NCBI GenBank assembly: GCA_035535015.1
Contig: DATLQU010000053.1
Span: forward strand, 1-39,541
Source of the DNA: Palsa-661 sp035535015
Lineage (GTDB): Bacteria > Actinomycetota > Acidimicrobiia > Acidimicrobiales > UBA8190
Length of the DNA stretch: 39,541 bases
Direction: 5' to 3'
The notes under the pieces are model-generated. The model saw only the letters and a program-made list of their open reading frames with translations. It did no database searches and was not told the DNA's origin. Within the stretch, counting starts at the first letter, position 1. Each line of letters begins with the position of its first letter. The position numbers were made by a program, and so were the translations under genes. This document shows, piece by piece, positions 1 through 7,302 of the stretch.

Positions 1-642
1 GATATTTGCTCCGGAGAGGGTCGCGAGATAGCTGTTGGCGATAGCGATCGCCCCCGCCCCGAGGAACAAGAGGCTCGCCGACCGACTGAGAAGACGGAGC
101 TCGCTTTCCGGGACCCCATTCGTGCTGGCGCGACGCTCGTATCCTGTGGCGATCGCCTGGAACGCGTGTCGGGCCTGTTCGAGCGCTGACTCGAAGTAGC
201 GCTCGCGGGTGACGTCACGAGTGACGACTGTGACCATGTCATCCTCGACCGGGATGACAACGATCCGGCGCCATCCGCCTTTGGCTCCGGGAAGTGAGAG
301 CTCGAGATCTTCCTCTTGACGTTGCCCGGTGGCCAAAGCAGCACAATACAGCTCGTGAAAACGTGAGTTGTTGGCCGCGGCATCGAGGACGCTCAGGAGC
401 ACACCGATTACGTCACCGACAACCCACCTCCATCGGTCGCGTACCAGCTCGTTCGCGTCAACGACGACCCAGTCGATGATCGTGCCGCCCTCTCTGACGG
501 CCCGCAATGCGGTGTACCCGTCTCCAGAAGCATCCAGTGTGGCGCCATAGAAGGACTCCCGGATGGTCGCCGGCAGAGAAGCCGTGGTGGGCGCGCAAGC
601 GCGATCGTGCGAAGGCTTACCTTCCTGCGCACCAACCACCAT
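1..642 (-). CDS. PAS-domain sensor protein, 3' end beyond the left edge
   Basis: Reading leftward from the ATG at 642-640, an open frame without stops continues to the window edge (214 codons visible). It contains a PAS-like stretch (ESFYGATLDASGDGYTALRA, then IIDWVVVDANELVRDRW), a PAS C-terminal strand pattern (GGWRRIVVIPVEDDMVTVV) followed by TRDVTRERYFESAL, and a linker running into a hydrophobic segment (SASLLFLGAGAIAIANSYLA) where the sequence is cut. PAS modules of this form precede membrane segments and GGDEF, EAL or histidine-kinase output domains, but the output domain is outside the window, so the role as a sensor is inference. The frame is open farther upstream to a stop near 815, but codons there look non-coding and offer no ATG or GTG, so 642 is the preferred start. 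The IS element lies about 210 bases upstream of this start. Confidence 0.6.
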   Translation of the reverse strand, partial: MVVGAQEGKPSHDRACAPTTASLPATIRESFYGATLDASGDGYTALRAVREGGTIIDWVVVDANELVRDRWRWVVGDVIGVLLSVLDAAANNSRFHELYCAALATGQRQEEDLELSLPGAKGGWRRIVVIPVEDDMVTVVTRDVTRERYFESALEQARHAFQAIATGYERRASTNGVPESELRLLSRSASLLFLGAGAIAIANSYLATLSGANI

Positions 643-854
643 GGAAAAGGTATCGGCACCCTGGGCCCAATCTGAAGGCCGCCAGAGGAGACCACAGCTA
701 GTTCGTTGCGGTCTTCCGAACGGTGGCAGTCTTGATAGTTGCGGTCTTCCGAGATCTGACCACCCGATGGGGCGGTGCTCGGAATCGACCGCATGGGTAT
801 GCGGAAATGGCTATGAGTCCAGGGCGTCCCGACCAGGTAAGGGCGGTCACCCTA
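643..854. other. Non-coding stretch between PAS gene and IS element
   Basis: No credible gene is seen. The 14-base string TTGCGGTCTTCCGA occurs twice about 34 bases apart (near 705-718 and 739-752). The TA at 853-854 is the left flanking dinucleotide of the IS630 element. A promoter for the leftward PAS gene should lie here, but no clear -35/-10 pair could be assigned. Confidence 0.4.
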
Positions 855-877
855 GCGTGCCGGAAGGTTGAAGCGCC
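855..877 (+). repeat. Left terminal inverted repeat of the IS630 element
   Basis: This 23-bp end differs from the reverse complement of 2072-2094 only at its positions 2 and 5. It is directly preceded by TA at 853-854. Confidence 0.93.
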
Positions 878-956
878 AATAAGTATTGGTTGAACGGGAA
901 GTTTCACGGTTGGGCCGCATTGGTCCGGTGTTGTACGCCAATATCGGAGGAACGCC

Positions 957-2059
957 ATGGCCCGTCGAGGACGCCCCACCGTCGAGATCAACCTAAGCGC
1001 CGAGGAACGCGCCACGCTCGAGCGCTGGGCGCGCCGGCATTCGTCGTCGCAGGCGTTGGCATTGCGATCCAAGATCGTGCTGGCATGCGCCGCGGGGGGA
1101 GTCACCCACGCCGAGATCGCGGCCGACTTGGGCTGCAATCCGGTGACGGTGGGCAAGTGGCGCCACCGCTTCGCCACCGCTTCGCCACCGATCGCCTCGA
1201 CGGCCTCGTCGACGCCCCCCGTCCCGGAGCGGCCCGCACGATCGCTGACGAGGTGATCGAAGCGGTCGTGGTCGAGACGCTCGAGAGCGCACCGCCCGAC
1301 GCCACGCACTGGTCGACGCGCAGCCTGGCGGCCAAGCACGGGATCAGCCACACCACGGTGGGAGAGATCTGGCGGGCGTTCGGACTCAAGCCGTGGCGGG
1401 CCGACAGTTTCAAGGTGTCGCCCGACCCGGACCTGGTGGAGAAGATCCGCGACCTGGTGGCGTTCTACATGAGGCCGCCGGTCGCCGCCGCCGTGTTCGC
1501 CATCGACGAGAAACCCCAGATCCAAGCGCTCAACCGCACGGCCCCGACCCTGCCCATGCTGCCCACCACCCCGGCCCGGGCCACCCACGACTACGAGCGC
1601 AACGGCACCTGCGATCTCTTCGCCGCCCTCAACGTGGCCACCGGGACGGTGATCTCCGACATCCGCAAATCCCACACCAGCGCTGACTTCATTGCCTTTC
1701 TGAACAAGGTGAACCGCGAAGTCCCCGCCGAGCTCGACGTGCATGTGATCCTCGACAACCTCCAGACCCACAAGACCCCCCAGGTCCACCGCTGGTTGCT
1801 GCGCCACCGCCGGTTCCACTTCCACTTCACCCCGACGTATGGGTCGTGGATGAACCTCGTCGAACGGTGGTTCTCCGCGCTCACCACCAAGAAGGTGAAG
1901 CGTTCGGCTCACCGCAACGTCAAAGAACTGGCCACCGACATCTTGGACTGGGCCGCCGCCTGGAACGAGAACCCGCGTCCGTTCGTGTGGACCAAGACGG
2001 CCGAACAGATCCTCGAACGCCTGGCCGCCTACTGTGCCGCCATCAACGCCAGCGCATGA
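957..2059 (+). pseudogene. IS630-family DDE transposase, frameshifted
   Basis: The gene starts at ATG 957, with GGAGG at 944-948. The first frame encodes the helix-turn-helix part (LSAEERATLERWARRH, ACAAGGVTHAEIAADLG, VTVGKWRHRFAT). Coding then jumps frame near 1165-1195 into the frame that ends at 2059, which encodes DRLDGLVDAPRPG, the first catalytic Asp (VFAIDEKPQIQ), the second Asp (VILDNLQTHKTP) and the Glu (GSWMNLVERWFSAL) of the DDE triad. The break coincides with a tandem 11-bp duplication (1161-1171 and 1172-1182). Removing one copy restores a continuous protein of about 363 residues. Some IS630 members use programmed frameshifting, but no slippery heptamer is visible here, so mutation is the better explanation. 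A longer plus-strand frame from 890 has an N-terminus in the wrong frame. Confidence 0.88.
1161..1182 (+). repeat. 11-bp tandem duplication breaking the transposase
   Basis: CGCCACCGCTT occurs twice in direct tandem (1161-1171, 1172-1182) and is followed by the near copy CGCCACCGATC. Eleven bases shift the frame, and the conserved reading RHRFATDRLDGL is restored if one copy is removed. Confidence 0.85.
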
Positions 2060-2071
2060 TCCCGTTTTCAC

Positions 2072-2094
2072 GGCGCTTCAACCTTCCGGGACAC
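2072..2094 (-). repeat. Right terminal inverted repeat of the IS630 element
   Basis: This is the inverted counterpart of 855-877 with two mismatches, followed directly by TA at 2095-2096. Confidence 0.93.
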
Positions 2095-2183
2095 TAGTCG
2101 GCGAGCAGGAATTCGCGTAAAGCGTGAAGAACGCCGTAACTGGACATGAGACCGCCGGCCGGACAGCCGGGAGTGTAGTGTGA

Positions 2184-2223
2184 CGGCAAACGGTAGTGTA
2201 AAGGTCCGGCAAACGGTAGTGTA
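2184..2223 (+). promoter_or_regulatory. Two 17-bp direct repeats upstream of the DUF4143 ATPase
   Basis: CGGCAAACGGTAGTGTA occurs at 2184-2200 and again at 2207-2223, a 23-bp period. A degenerate related string (GTGTAGTGTGACGG) precedes the first copy near 2173. The repeats end 30 bases before the GTG start at 2254. This placement fits operator sites for a regulator, possibly the ATPase's own control, but no binding protein is identified. A -10-like TACAGT lies at 2241-2246, only 7 bases before the GTG, so the mRNA may be leaderless. Confidence 0.45.
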
Positions 2224-2253
2224 GAAATGCCGAAACGTGCTACAGTTCGATAA

Positions 2254-3525
2254 GTGGAGTACCGACGCCGCATCGCCGACGAGGAACTCGACGCCCTGAT
2301 GGGAGATCTCCCGGCCCTGGCTCTCGAGGGAGCCCGGGGTGTGGGCAAGACGGCTACGGCATCCAGGCGGGCCGATACCGTCTTCGAGCTGGACGACCCC
2401 GGTCAACGCGAGGTCTTGATCGCCGATACCTCCATGGTCGACGCCGCCGACGGCACGGTTCTCATCGATGAATGGCAGCGCCACCCACCCCTATGGGACT
2501 TCGTCCGCCGCCGCGTCGACGCCGGAGCTCCGGCAGGACGGTTCCTCCTGACAGGCAGCGCCGAACCCACCTCGGAACCGGCGCACTCGGGTGCCGGACG
2601 CATCGTCCGACTCCGGATGCGCCCCCTCAGCCTGGCTGAGCGGGGCCTGGCCGAACCGGAGGTGGGACTGGGCGCAATGCTCAGTGGCGAACGGCCGGTG
2701 ATCGTCGGCCACAGCGACATGGTGGTACGCGACTATGTCGAGGAGATCCTGGCGTCCGGGTTTCCGGGAATCCGGCCACTAGGGGAGCGGGCACGGCGAG
2801 CACAGATTGCCAGCTACCTGGCCCGGGTGGTCGAACGCGACTTCCCCGAACAGGGACTGCGGGTACGCCGACCCGCCACGTTGCAGGCCTGGTTGTCTGC
2901 TTATGCAGCCGCCACGGCGACGACCACGAGTTACAACTCGCTCCTCGACGCCGCTACGGCAGGAGAGACCGCCAAGCCCGCGAAGACCACCACGACCGCC
3001 TACCGAGACGTCCTCTCTCAATTGTGGATGCTCGACCCTGTCCCCGGATGGACACCGAACCGGAACCACCTGCGACGATTGACCCAGGCCCCGAAGCATC
3101 ACCTCGCCGACCCCGCTCTGGCCGCCCACCTCCTCGGTGTCGACGCTGGCGCCCTGTTGCAGGGTCGGAGTGCCGGCCCCGTTATCCCCCGCGACGGGTC
3201 ACTGCTCGGCGCGCTGTTCGAGTCGCTCGTGACGCTGAGCGTGCAGGTCTACGCCCAGGCGAACGAGGCAACCGTTCACCACTTGCGGACCCGAGATGGG
3301 GACCACGAAATCGACCTCATCGTCCAGCGTCGTGACCAACGCGTGGTCGCGCTGGAGGTGAAGCTCGATGGTGTTCCGGAGCAGGCCGACGTGCGTCATC
3401 TCCTGTGGCTTGGCGAACAGCTAGGGGAGGATCTTCTCGATGCCGCTGTGATTACGGCCGGCGCCCACGCCTATCGCCGTTCCGACGGCATTGCCGTCGT
3501 CCCGGCTGTTCTCCTCGGTGCTTGA
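2254..3525 (+). CDS. AAA-fold ATPase with DUF4143 C-terminal region
   Basis: This 423-residue protein has the layout of the widespread AAA_14/DUF4143 proteins. An N-terminal P-loop (LALEGARGVGKTATA, residues about 22-36) is followed by a Walker-B-like TVLIDEWQRHP with the family's DEWQ signature and by FLLTGSAEPT. The DUF4143 part carries a late EIDLIV...VVALEVKL pattern (residues about 350-370) that resembles the PD-(D/E)XK nuclease core (D, then E-x-K). The start is GTG 2254 (GTGGAGTAC), which gives the usual N-terminus just before the P-loop. The biological role of this family is not well settled; links to toxin-antitoxin or DNA-related functions have been proposed. It stands alone next to the IS element and after two direct repeats. 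Confidence 0.85.
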   Translation: MEYRRRIADEELDALMGDLPALALEGARGVGKTATASRRADTVFELDDPGQREVLIADTSMVDAADGTVLIDEWQRHPPLWDFVRRRVDAGAPAGRFLLTGSAEPTSEPAHSGAGRIVRLRMRPLSLAERGLAEPEVGLGAMLSGERPVIVGHSDMVVRDYVEEILASGFPGIRPLGERARRAQIASYLARVVERDFPEQGLRVRRPATLQAWLSAYAAATATTTSYNSLLDAATAGETAKPAKTTTTAYRDVLSQLWMLDPVPGWTPNRNHLRRLTQAPKHHLADPALAAHLLGVDAGALLQGRSAGPVIPRDGSLLGALFESLVTLSVQVYAQANEATVHHLRTRDGDHEIDLIVQRRDQRVVALEVKLDGVPEQADVRHLLWLGEQLGEDLLDAAVITAGAHAYRRSDGIAVVPAVLLGA

Positions 3526-3785
3526 CGCGCCGCTTGCGCGGCAATATCCGTTCGCGAATAGCGGACTACATCACCCCGCCAGTTCTTACTTGTCAGGACA
3601 ACCATCCCACATTCATCCCACATTCATGGCGCTCGCTCGTCGGCCCTCCCGCCATCGGTGTGCCGAAACTGCAGGTCATCGCCGTGGAACACCGTCTCTC
3701 ACCGTCTCGCGTCTGTGTCTATGTCGTCCATGCTCTACTACGACATCTAGAACTCCGGTTACGGAGAGGAGTCCTCGGACCGGCG
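3526..3785. other. Intergenic region with an 11-bp tandem repeat
   Basis: This 260-bp stretch lies between convergent genes and holds no convincing coding sequence. CATCCCACATT occurs in tandem at 3603-3613 and 3614-3624, followed by CAT. A weak hairpin (GCCGC-TTGC-GCGGC) lies just after the DUF4143 stop, but it lacks a T-run, so it is not called a terminator. Confidence 0.4.
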
Positions 3786-5357
3786 CTATAAATCCGCTTC
3801 GGGATCTGCTGCGCCGCTCGTTGTCTTCGATGGGAGAGCGACGAGCACGATGAAGACACCGCCAAGCGCGACGGAGGCTCCGACGGCCAGCGATACCGCG
3901 TTTCCACTCATGAATGCGGCGCGGGCGCTCTGAGCGAGCAACACGCCGGTTGAGCCGCCGACGCTCTTTGCCACTGCGAGGGCCCCTCCCAGTGACCCGT
4001 TAATGGCCTGCGAAGCTGTCGTTGGAAGGTGCCTGCCCGCCAGAACGGTACCCATATGGTTCTGGTAGCGGGTCAACATCACACTGCCGAGCACGGCAAC
4101 ACCGAGTGCGCCACCGACCTGAAGGGCGACCGTGTTGGTCGCCGAACCGATCCCGGCTTCGCCTAGAGGAACCGAGCCGATGACCGAGTTCGTCGCCGTT
4201 GGCAGCAGGAGGCCGGCCCCCAAACCGATCAGAAGCAAACCCGGGACCACGTCGCCGTACGTCGTGGAGGTCGTCGAGATCGTTGAAATCTGCCACAAGC
4301 CGGAAGCGATCGCGCCCAGAGCAGCGGCCACGGTGAACTTGACCCCGATTCGTCGAGCGAGGATCGGCGACGTGGTGGCGCTCATCACGATCATGGCGGC
4401 AATCGGGAGGATGCGCAGACCCGCCGGCAAGGGCGAATAGCCCAGGTCGAACTGCAGGAACTGCGTCTGAACGAATAGCGCCCCCACGAGTCCGAACACT
4501 CCGAGGCACTCCGCCGCCAGCGCGAGGGAGAACCGGCGATCGCGGAAGAATCCGAGATTCAGCATGGGGTGGTTGCTATGGGCCTCCCAGGCGAAGAAGG
4601 TACCGAGGACCACCACGCTGGCCAACTCGACGGCGACCACGATCCCCGAGGTCCAACCCTTAGTGGGACCCTCGATGATCGCCCACAACAGCAGGGCCAG
4701 GCCGGCGATGGACAGCAGTGCCCCGAAGGGATCGGGCCGTCCGGCGTCTTGGTTCTTCGAGTCGGGCACCCAGGCGATGGCCCCGATGAACCCGGCGGCC
4801 ACGATGGGCACGTTGACGAGGAAGATCGAACCCCACCAGAACCTCGACAACAACAAGCCACCGGCGATCGGGCCGATGGCGATGCCGAGACCGATGGTTC
4901 CCGCCCACGTCCCGATGGCCCGGGCCCGCTCGCTCGGCTCCCGGAAGATGTCATTGATGATCGAGAGCGACGTGGGGATAATGAAAGCGGCGCCTGCGCC
5001 CATGATGGCTCGACAGCCGATCAGCCAATTCACGGAGTCCGAGAGCGCGGCGCCGACCGACCCGGCCGCGAATATCGTCAGCCCGATAAGGAAGAACCGC
5101 TTGCGCCCGAAACGATCGGCCGCGCTGCCGCCGACGAACAGCAGCCCGGCGAATACCATGGCGTAGGAGTCGACGATCCATTGCAGTTCGCTCGAAGTGG
5201 CGTGCAGATTCCGTACGAGGGTGGGCAGAGCCACGTTCAGGATGGTGTTGTCGATATTGATAATCAGGGCCGAGGCACACACCACAACGAGTGCAGCCCA
5301 TCGGTGTTCACAACGTCCTCCGCGCGGTACTGCCGCCGGACGAGTCAATTGGGTCAC
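3786..5357 (-). CDS. DHA2-family MFS drug exporter (14-TM, EmrB/QacA type)
   Basis: This 523-residue polytopic membrane protein belongs to the drug:H+ antiporter-2 family, which exports hydrophobic or cationic compounds using the proton gradient. Visible signatures are the first-helix motif IINIDNTILNVALPTL (the D1 motif with an acidic residue in TM1), the loop 2-3 motif GGSAADRFGRKRFFLIG (motif A), the TM4 region CRAIMGAGAAFIIPTSLSII and the motif C-like GIAIGPIAGGLLL in TM5. The length matches 14-TM members. It stands alone on the minus strand, so no partner regulator is visible. A DosR-like string lies 34-47 bases upstream of its start (5391-5404). The substrate cannot be predicted. Confidence 0.92.
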   Translation of the reverse strand: MTQLTRPAAVPRGGRCEHRWAALVVVCASALIINIDNTILNVALPTLVRNLHATSSELQWIVDSYAMVFAGLLFVGGSAADRFGRKRFFLIGLTIFAAGSVGAALSDSVNWLIGCRAIMGAGAAFIIPTSLSIINDIFREPSERARAIGTWAGTIGLGIAIGPIAGGLLLSRFWWGSIFLVNVPIVAAGFIGAIAWVPDSKNQDAGRPDPFGALLSIAGLALLLWAIIEGPTKGWTSGIVVAVELASVVVLGTFFAWEAHSNHPMLNLGFFRDRRFSLALAAECLGVFGLVGALFVQTQFLQFDLGYSPLPAGLRILPIAAMIVMSATTSPILARRIGVKFTVAAALGAIASGLWQISTISTTSTTYGDVVPGLLLIGLGAGLLLPTATNSVIGSVPLGEAGIGSATNTVALQVGGALGVAVLGSVMLTRYQNHMGTVLAGRHLPTTASQAINGSLGGALAVAKSVGGSTGVLLAQSARAAFMSGNAVSLAVGASVALGGVFIVLVALPSKTTSGAADPEADL

Positions 5358-5390
5358 GGAATCACCAGACCACGGGCGACAGCGGCACGC

Positions 5391-5404
5391 CAGGGCCGAA
5401 GGGC
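5391..5404 (+). promoter_or_regulatory. DosR/DevR-like motif upstream of the MFS exporter (candidate)
   Basis: CAGGGCCGAAGGGC matches the inverted pair between the P-type ATPases (9694-9707 and 9727-9740) at 10 to 11 of 14 positions. It also reads as GCCCTTCGGCCCTG on the coding strand of the exporter. The position suits a regulator site. The short GGCC-rich palindrome could occur by chance in GC-rich DNA. Confidence 0.25.
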
Positions 5405-5484
5405 CATTCTCTGCCGTGGTTGCCCGGACCGGTAGTTTGGCCCTGTTGATGGGAGTGTCGAGTCGAGAGCCGGTGAGTGAGTCC

Positions 5485-5925
5485 TCAGTCGGTCGGCTTC
5501 ATCCGTTCAAGGGTCGCCGCCATCTGGCGATGCACGAGGTTCACTGCCTGGAGGGGCCGGATCATTACCCGGAACTCGACGATGCACCCAGCGTCGTTGC
5601 CCCGGATGATGTCGACACCATTGACATACTTCCCTTCGATCGTGGTCTCGAATTCGAGCACGGCGGTGTCTCCGGCCAGGATCTCCTTCGTGTACCGGAA
5701 GCCGCCCTTCGGCGCACAATCATCAGCGGACGTCGACGGTGTTTGATCGCCCGGAAGGGTCATGCCTGCCGCCTGCAGGTAGAGGGTGGTGATCGCCTTC
5801 CCCCGCTGGGGCGTGTAGACGATGGGTGAGTAGAAGACGACGTCGTCATCGAGAAGTTCGTCGAGCCCCCCCGGAAGTTGGCCCCGCAGGTAGGCGTGCC
5901 ATTTGCCGACCACTGACTCGATCAT
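5485..5925 (-). CDS. NTF2-like (SnoaL-type) small protein
   Basis: The 146-residue protein starts MIESVVGKWHAYLRGQL, contains LLDDDVVFYSPIVYTPQRGKA and ends with FRVMIRPLQAVNLVHRQMAA. This pattern (a helix, a short WHAYL-type segment, DDDVVFYSPI, a GxxxI helix, then beta strands) is that of the cone-shaped NTF2/SnoaL fold, as in limonene-epoxide hydrolase-like and nuclear transport factor 2-like proteins. ATG 5925 is chosen because GGGGAGG lies about 10 bases upstream; the longer frame from 6132 has a low-complexity, unrelated N-terminus that would overlap the neighbouring gene. Such proteins can be enzymes or simple ligand binders, and the role is unknown. Confidence 0.8.
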   Translation of the reverse strand: MIESVVGKWHAYLRGQLPGGLDELLDDDVVFYSPIVYTPQRGKAITTLYLQAAGMTLPGDQTPSTSADDCAPKGGFRYTKEILAGDTAVLEFETTIEGKYVNGVDIIRGNDAGCIVEFRVMIRPLQAVNLVHRQMAATLERMKPTD

Positions 5926-5989
5926 CCTCGTCCTCCCCGGTGTCAGAGAAGACGGTAGTCCCTGATCATCGAGGGTCAGGAGGCCTTCA

Positions 5990-6343
5990 CTAATCGTCTT
6001 CGACCTCTGTCGGCACCAACTGCCACTGTTCTTGGAGGTCGAACCCGTCGGGAGCAGCGGGCCAGGGAGGCTCGCCACGACGATCAAGATGCGACCCGCG
6101 TATCCCCCGGCGACGCTCCGGGCGAACGTCATCGGGCGGGAAGACGTCGGGAAAGATCAACCCGTCCGAGAAGCGCTGAATGCGGTAGCCATCGGGTAGC
6201 ACCTCGGCCACCCGGAAGCCGCCGACCCAATCTCCGAGGAATCGGTTGCGCACGATTATCTGCCCGCCGACGTCCAGTGGGGACCCGAAAGGGTCGCCGG
6301 CTTGGGGAAGATCTTCGATGGCCCGCGGCTCGCCCAAGGACAT
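5990..6343 (-). CDS. Hypothetical protein, 117 aa
   Basis: I do not recognise a named family. The protein has a beta-rich core (GGQIIVRNRFLGDWVGGFRV, then VLPDGYRIQRFSDG) and a charged, Pro/Arg-rich C-terminus (PPDDVRPERRRGIRG), without membrane segments or a signal peptide. ATG 6343 is chosen because AGGAGG lies about 10 bases upstream; the upstream ATG at 6388 has no ribosome site. It lies 64 bases upstream of the NTF2-like gene on the same strand, so the two may be co-transcribed. Confidence 0.65.
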   Translation of the reverse strand: MSLGEPRAIEDLPQAGDPFGSPLDVGGQIIVRNRFLGDWVGGFRVAEVLPDGYRIQRFSDGLIFPDVFPPDDVRPERRRGIRGSHLDRRGEPPWPAAPDGFDLQEQWQLVPTEVEDD

Positions 6344-6520
6344 ACGCACCTCCTGGCTCCTGCAGGACTCTCGACCAGACAGCGACACAGCTTGAGGAGT
6401 GCCCGGCCGGCGATGACGGCCCGGAGCACCGAACGGGGTGATTTGTCAGGGGGTTGATCTTGCCCGGCCTTCATCAATATCGACGTCGCCCTCTTGTGCC
6501 CGGGGCTCTACCGTGGTCCT

Positions 6521-7051
6521 ATGCGAACAAGCTCGAGGCCGCTGGTCCTGGTGGCCATCGTCTTGATCCTGGTGGTGAGCCTGTCGAGCGCCGCCTCGGC
6601 CAAGAATCCGCGGGGCTCGGCCAAGTGGTGCGCCCACCATCCGAAGAGCACCCTCGCCGGCTGCCGGACGACCGGAGGAGGGGGCTCCGGCGGCTCGCCA
6701 CCTCCCGCCAACGTCACGGTCTCCCCCAACCCCGTTCTCGAGACCGGCGGCTCCGACGTCTACGCCGTGCTCTCGGTGGCGACCGACCCGGTCTACGCCG
6801 AGCAGACGGTAGAGGTCGTCTCCGGCATCGGCAATCGTTGCCGGGGAGGGGCCCTCTGGGTGACCGATCAAGGGGAGTTCACCGGTTCGGCCGCCTCCGC
6901 CACCATCGACAATGACGGCCATGCCACCTTCACCCTCCTCGCCGCGGCCTGTGCGGCCGGGCCCGTCACGGTGATCGCCGACGTGCTGGCGGGGACCGAC
7001 CCAACCTACTCGACGACCTTCACGATCGACCCACCGGCCCCGGGCATCTGA
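6521..7051 (+). CDS. Secreted protein with Ig-like beta domain
   Basis: The 176-residue product begins with a clear signal peptide (MRTSSRPLVLVAIVLILVVS..., probable cleavage after SSAASA). A short Cys-containing segment (WCAHHPKSTLAGC), a Gly/Ser/Pro linker and one beta-sandwich-like domain (NVTVSPNPVLETGGSDVYAV to TYSTTFTIDP) with a further Cys pair follow. The alternating hydrophobic pattern is typical of Ig-like or bacterial surface domains, but no specific function can be assigned. ATG 6521 is preferred over 6494 because it places the positively charged residues directly before the hydrophobic core. It is divergent from the minus-strand 117-aa gene. Confidence 0.7.
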   Translation: MRTSSRPLVLVAIVLILVVSLSSAASAKNPRGSAKWCAHHPKSTLAGCRTTGGGGSGGSPPPANVTVSPNPVLETGGSDVYAVLSVATDPVYAEQTVEVVSGIGNRCRGGALWVTDQGEFTGSAASATIDNDGHATFTLLAAACAAGPVTVIADVLAGTDPTYSTTFTIDPPAPGI

Positions 7052-7240
7052 GTTCAGAGCCGCCCGGTCGTTGGGCGCGACGCCCACGGAACCAATCCGG
7101 GTGAGGCGGATCTCTACGCCCGCTACATCGTCGGGATCCTCACTCCGATCTCCGCCAAGAATTCTGTCGGCTACCAGGTTCAGCCGGACACGCCCCTCGG
7201 GCAGTACCTGTCGACCGTCGGAGGTGGCCAGTCTTCGTGA
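7052..7240 (+). pseudogene. Coding-like remnant in frame after the secreted protein
   Basis: Directly after the TGA at 7049-7051 the same frame stays open for 62 codons, reading ...RDAHGTNPGEADLYARYIVG, ILTPISAKNSVGYQV and QPDTPLGQYLSTVGGGQSS before a stop at 7238-7240. The residue mix looks like a real protein tail. There is no ATG or GTG start in frame and no family I recognise. It may be the 3' end of a gene lost by deletion, or chance. The stretch 7241-7302 before the next gene holds nothing recognisable. Confidence 0.3.
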
Positions 7241-7302
7241 CTGATCTTGCCGGACGACGTGGTCTCAGTCCCAGAGCGGCGGCGGTGGTCTGATCCCATC
7301 TG

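Larger units (their letters stand above)
855..2094 (+). mobile_element. IS630-family insertion sequence, complete, 1240 bp
   Basis: The element is bounded by 23-bp imperfect inverted repeats (855-877 and 2072-2094, 21 of 23 identical, sharing the perfect 18-base core CCGGAAGGTTGAAGCGCC) and is flanked on both sides by TA (853-854 and 2095-2096). This matches the TA target duplication of the IS630/Tc1-mariner superfamily. It carries one transposase gene with a DDE catalytic domain, but the reading frame is interrupted by an 11-bp duplication. The intact ends and near-identical repeats suggest a recent insertion that could still be moved by an intact copy elsewhere. Confidence 0.93.

Noticed and set aside
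890..1185. Plus-strand start at 890 for the transposase
   Set aside because: The N-terminal part is Arg/Pro-rich and out of frame with the conserved HTH, which begins at 957 with a good ribosome site.
698..2071. 457-codon frame on the minus strand across the IS element
   Set aside because: It is antisense to the DDE transposase, has no domain-like sequence and is Gly/Arg/Val-rich, as expected from a GC-rich shadow frame.
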